From positions 1 through 14,736 of the forward strand of contig CAZCZY010000015.1 of assembly GCA_964503525.1 (NCBI GenBank): DNA of 14,736 nt, given 5' to 3'. The DNA is from CAZCZY01 sp964503525. GTDB lineage: Bacteria > Patescibacteriota > JAUYIX01. A model generated the notes under the pieces. The model was not told the origin of the DNA and did not search any database. It saw nothing but the letters and a program-made list of their open reading frames with translations. Both the position numbers and the translations under genes were made by a program. Shown here piece after piece: positions 14,140-14,736 of this stretch; within the stretch, counting starts at the first letter, position 1, and every line of letters begins with the position of its first letter.

Positions 14140-14736
14140 ATGGAGTACTTGCAAGCGATAGTGCTGGGGGCGGTCCAAGGCCTGACAGAATTTTTACCGA
14201 TATCAAGTGACGGTCATTTATTTTTGATACGAACAATATTTGGCTGGACGGATCAAGGATTAGCATTTGACGCGGTATTGCATTTGGGGACATTGCTAGC
14301 CGTAGTTGTTGGACTTTGGCCCGAATGGCTCGGCGTTTTTCGTGGCCTGGGTAGCATTATTAAAAAACGAAAACTTTGGTCAACACCCGAACAGCGACTG
14401 GTTGTTTTATTGGTTGTCGCGACAATTCCTGCGGCGTTGGCTGGTTTTTTTCTCACGTCATTATTTTCTGACACTTTTCGCGGTGTGGTGTCGGTCGGCT
14501 TGTGGTTTGCGGCCACCGGCGCCTTTTATTTCTTTGTAGAATTTTCTCCTAAAGTTGTCGCAAACAACGCTCGCGAAAAAGATCAGCTTCAGCCCGCAAA
14601 AGATTTGCAATCCATGCCCAACTCATCGGCTACCGTAGCGTCGCAACCGACTTTGCTTGGCGCGCTGTGGATTGGCTTGGCGCAGGCCGCGGCGCTGCTC
14701 CCCGGCGTGTCGCGCTCTGGAATGACGATTGCCACC
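14140..14736 (+). CDS. uppP: Undecaprenyl-diphosphate phosphatase UppP (BacA), 5' part
   Basis: UppP is an integral membrane enzyme that removes a phosphate from undecaprenyl diphosphate, recycling the lipid carrier for cell-wall synthesis; higher dosage gives bacitracin resistance (family knowledge). The frame runs from the ATG at 14140 to the window end, 199 codons, without a stop, so the 3' part is missing. The first motif is VQGLTEFLPISSDGHL, with Q13 and E17 forming the (E/Q)xxxE pair and H26 equal to E. coli H30. The second motif, PGVSRSGMT at about 188-196, carries the catalytic Arg (R192). Several hydrophobic segments are visible, with a polar loop at about 143-168. Unusually, the residue equal to E. 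coli T28, normally Thr or Ser, is Asp (D24). The start is supported by the extended -10 element six bases upstream. It is divergent from the DHH-like gene. Confidence 0.95.
   Translation, partial: MEYLQAIVLGAVQGLTEFLPISSDGHLFLIRTIFGWTDQGLAFDAVLHLGTLLAVVVGLWPEWLGVFRGLGSIIKKRKLWSTPEQRLVVLLVVATIPAALAGFFLTSLFSDTFRGVVSVGLWFAATGAFYFFVEFSPKVVANNAREKDQLQPAKDLQSMPNSSATVASQPTLLGALWIGLAQAAALLPGVSRSGMTIAT

Overview
The window reads like a chromosomal segment of a small-genome bacterium, most likely a member of the Candidate Phyla Radiation (Patescibacteria). This is an inference. It rests on tightly packed genes, many one-pass membrane-anchored proteins with Ig-like or TPR domains of no assigned pathway, a Phd/YefM-type antitoxin with a RelE toxin of a kind common in those genomes, a PilB-type ATPase with a Gln/Pro-rich N-terminus, and very few Shine-Dalgarno sequences. 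The standard genetic code fits all genes and base composition looks close to 50% GC.

Layout, left to right. Positions 1-897 hold the 3' part of tsaD (tRNA t6A synthesis), cut by the window edge. Positions 1024-2016 hold a membrane-anchored extracellular beta-rich protein behind a good promoter that leaves almost no 5' leader. Positions 2110-4785 hold valS, and 4806-6302 a membrane-anchored TPR protein with a GTG start. Positions 6350-6871 hold a two-gene toxin-antitoxin module. Positions 6911-7141 hold a small Cys/Gly-rich protein of unknown function. Positions 7272-9491 hold an OmpR-type response regulator and its histidine kinase. Positions 9556-11036 hold three small proteins with N-terminal membrane anchors: one that is little more than an anchor, one with a Big_5-like domain and one with a Gmad2-like domain. 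All of these are on the + strand.

On the - strand, converging on the trio, lie a DHH-family-like protein whose signature motifs look degenerate (14072-12825) and, overlapping its 3' end by 50 bases, a PilB/GspE-type assembly ATPase (12874-11066). The 5' part of uppP (undecaprenyl-diphosphate phosphatase) runs divergently from 14140 to the right edge.

Two themes stand out. First, several starts (1024, 4806, 14140) sit 6-9 bases after a -10-like hexamer and lack a Shine-Dalgarno sequence, suggesting leaderless mRNAs. The small membrane protein at 9556 instead has a clear promoter, a leader and an AAAGGAG site. Second, the two-component region holds most of the unexplained DNA structure: a perfect 10-base direct repeat spaced by 22 bases, a cluster of CTAG palindromes, and a decayed 21-base tandem repeat between regulator and kinase. 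The Cys/Gly-rich protein just upstream and the anchored trio just downstream are candidate partners or targets of this signalling pair, but the sequence does not prove it. No tRNA, rRNA, CRISPR array or insertion sequence was seen.
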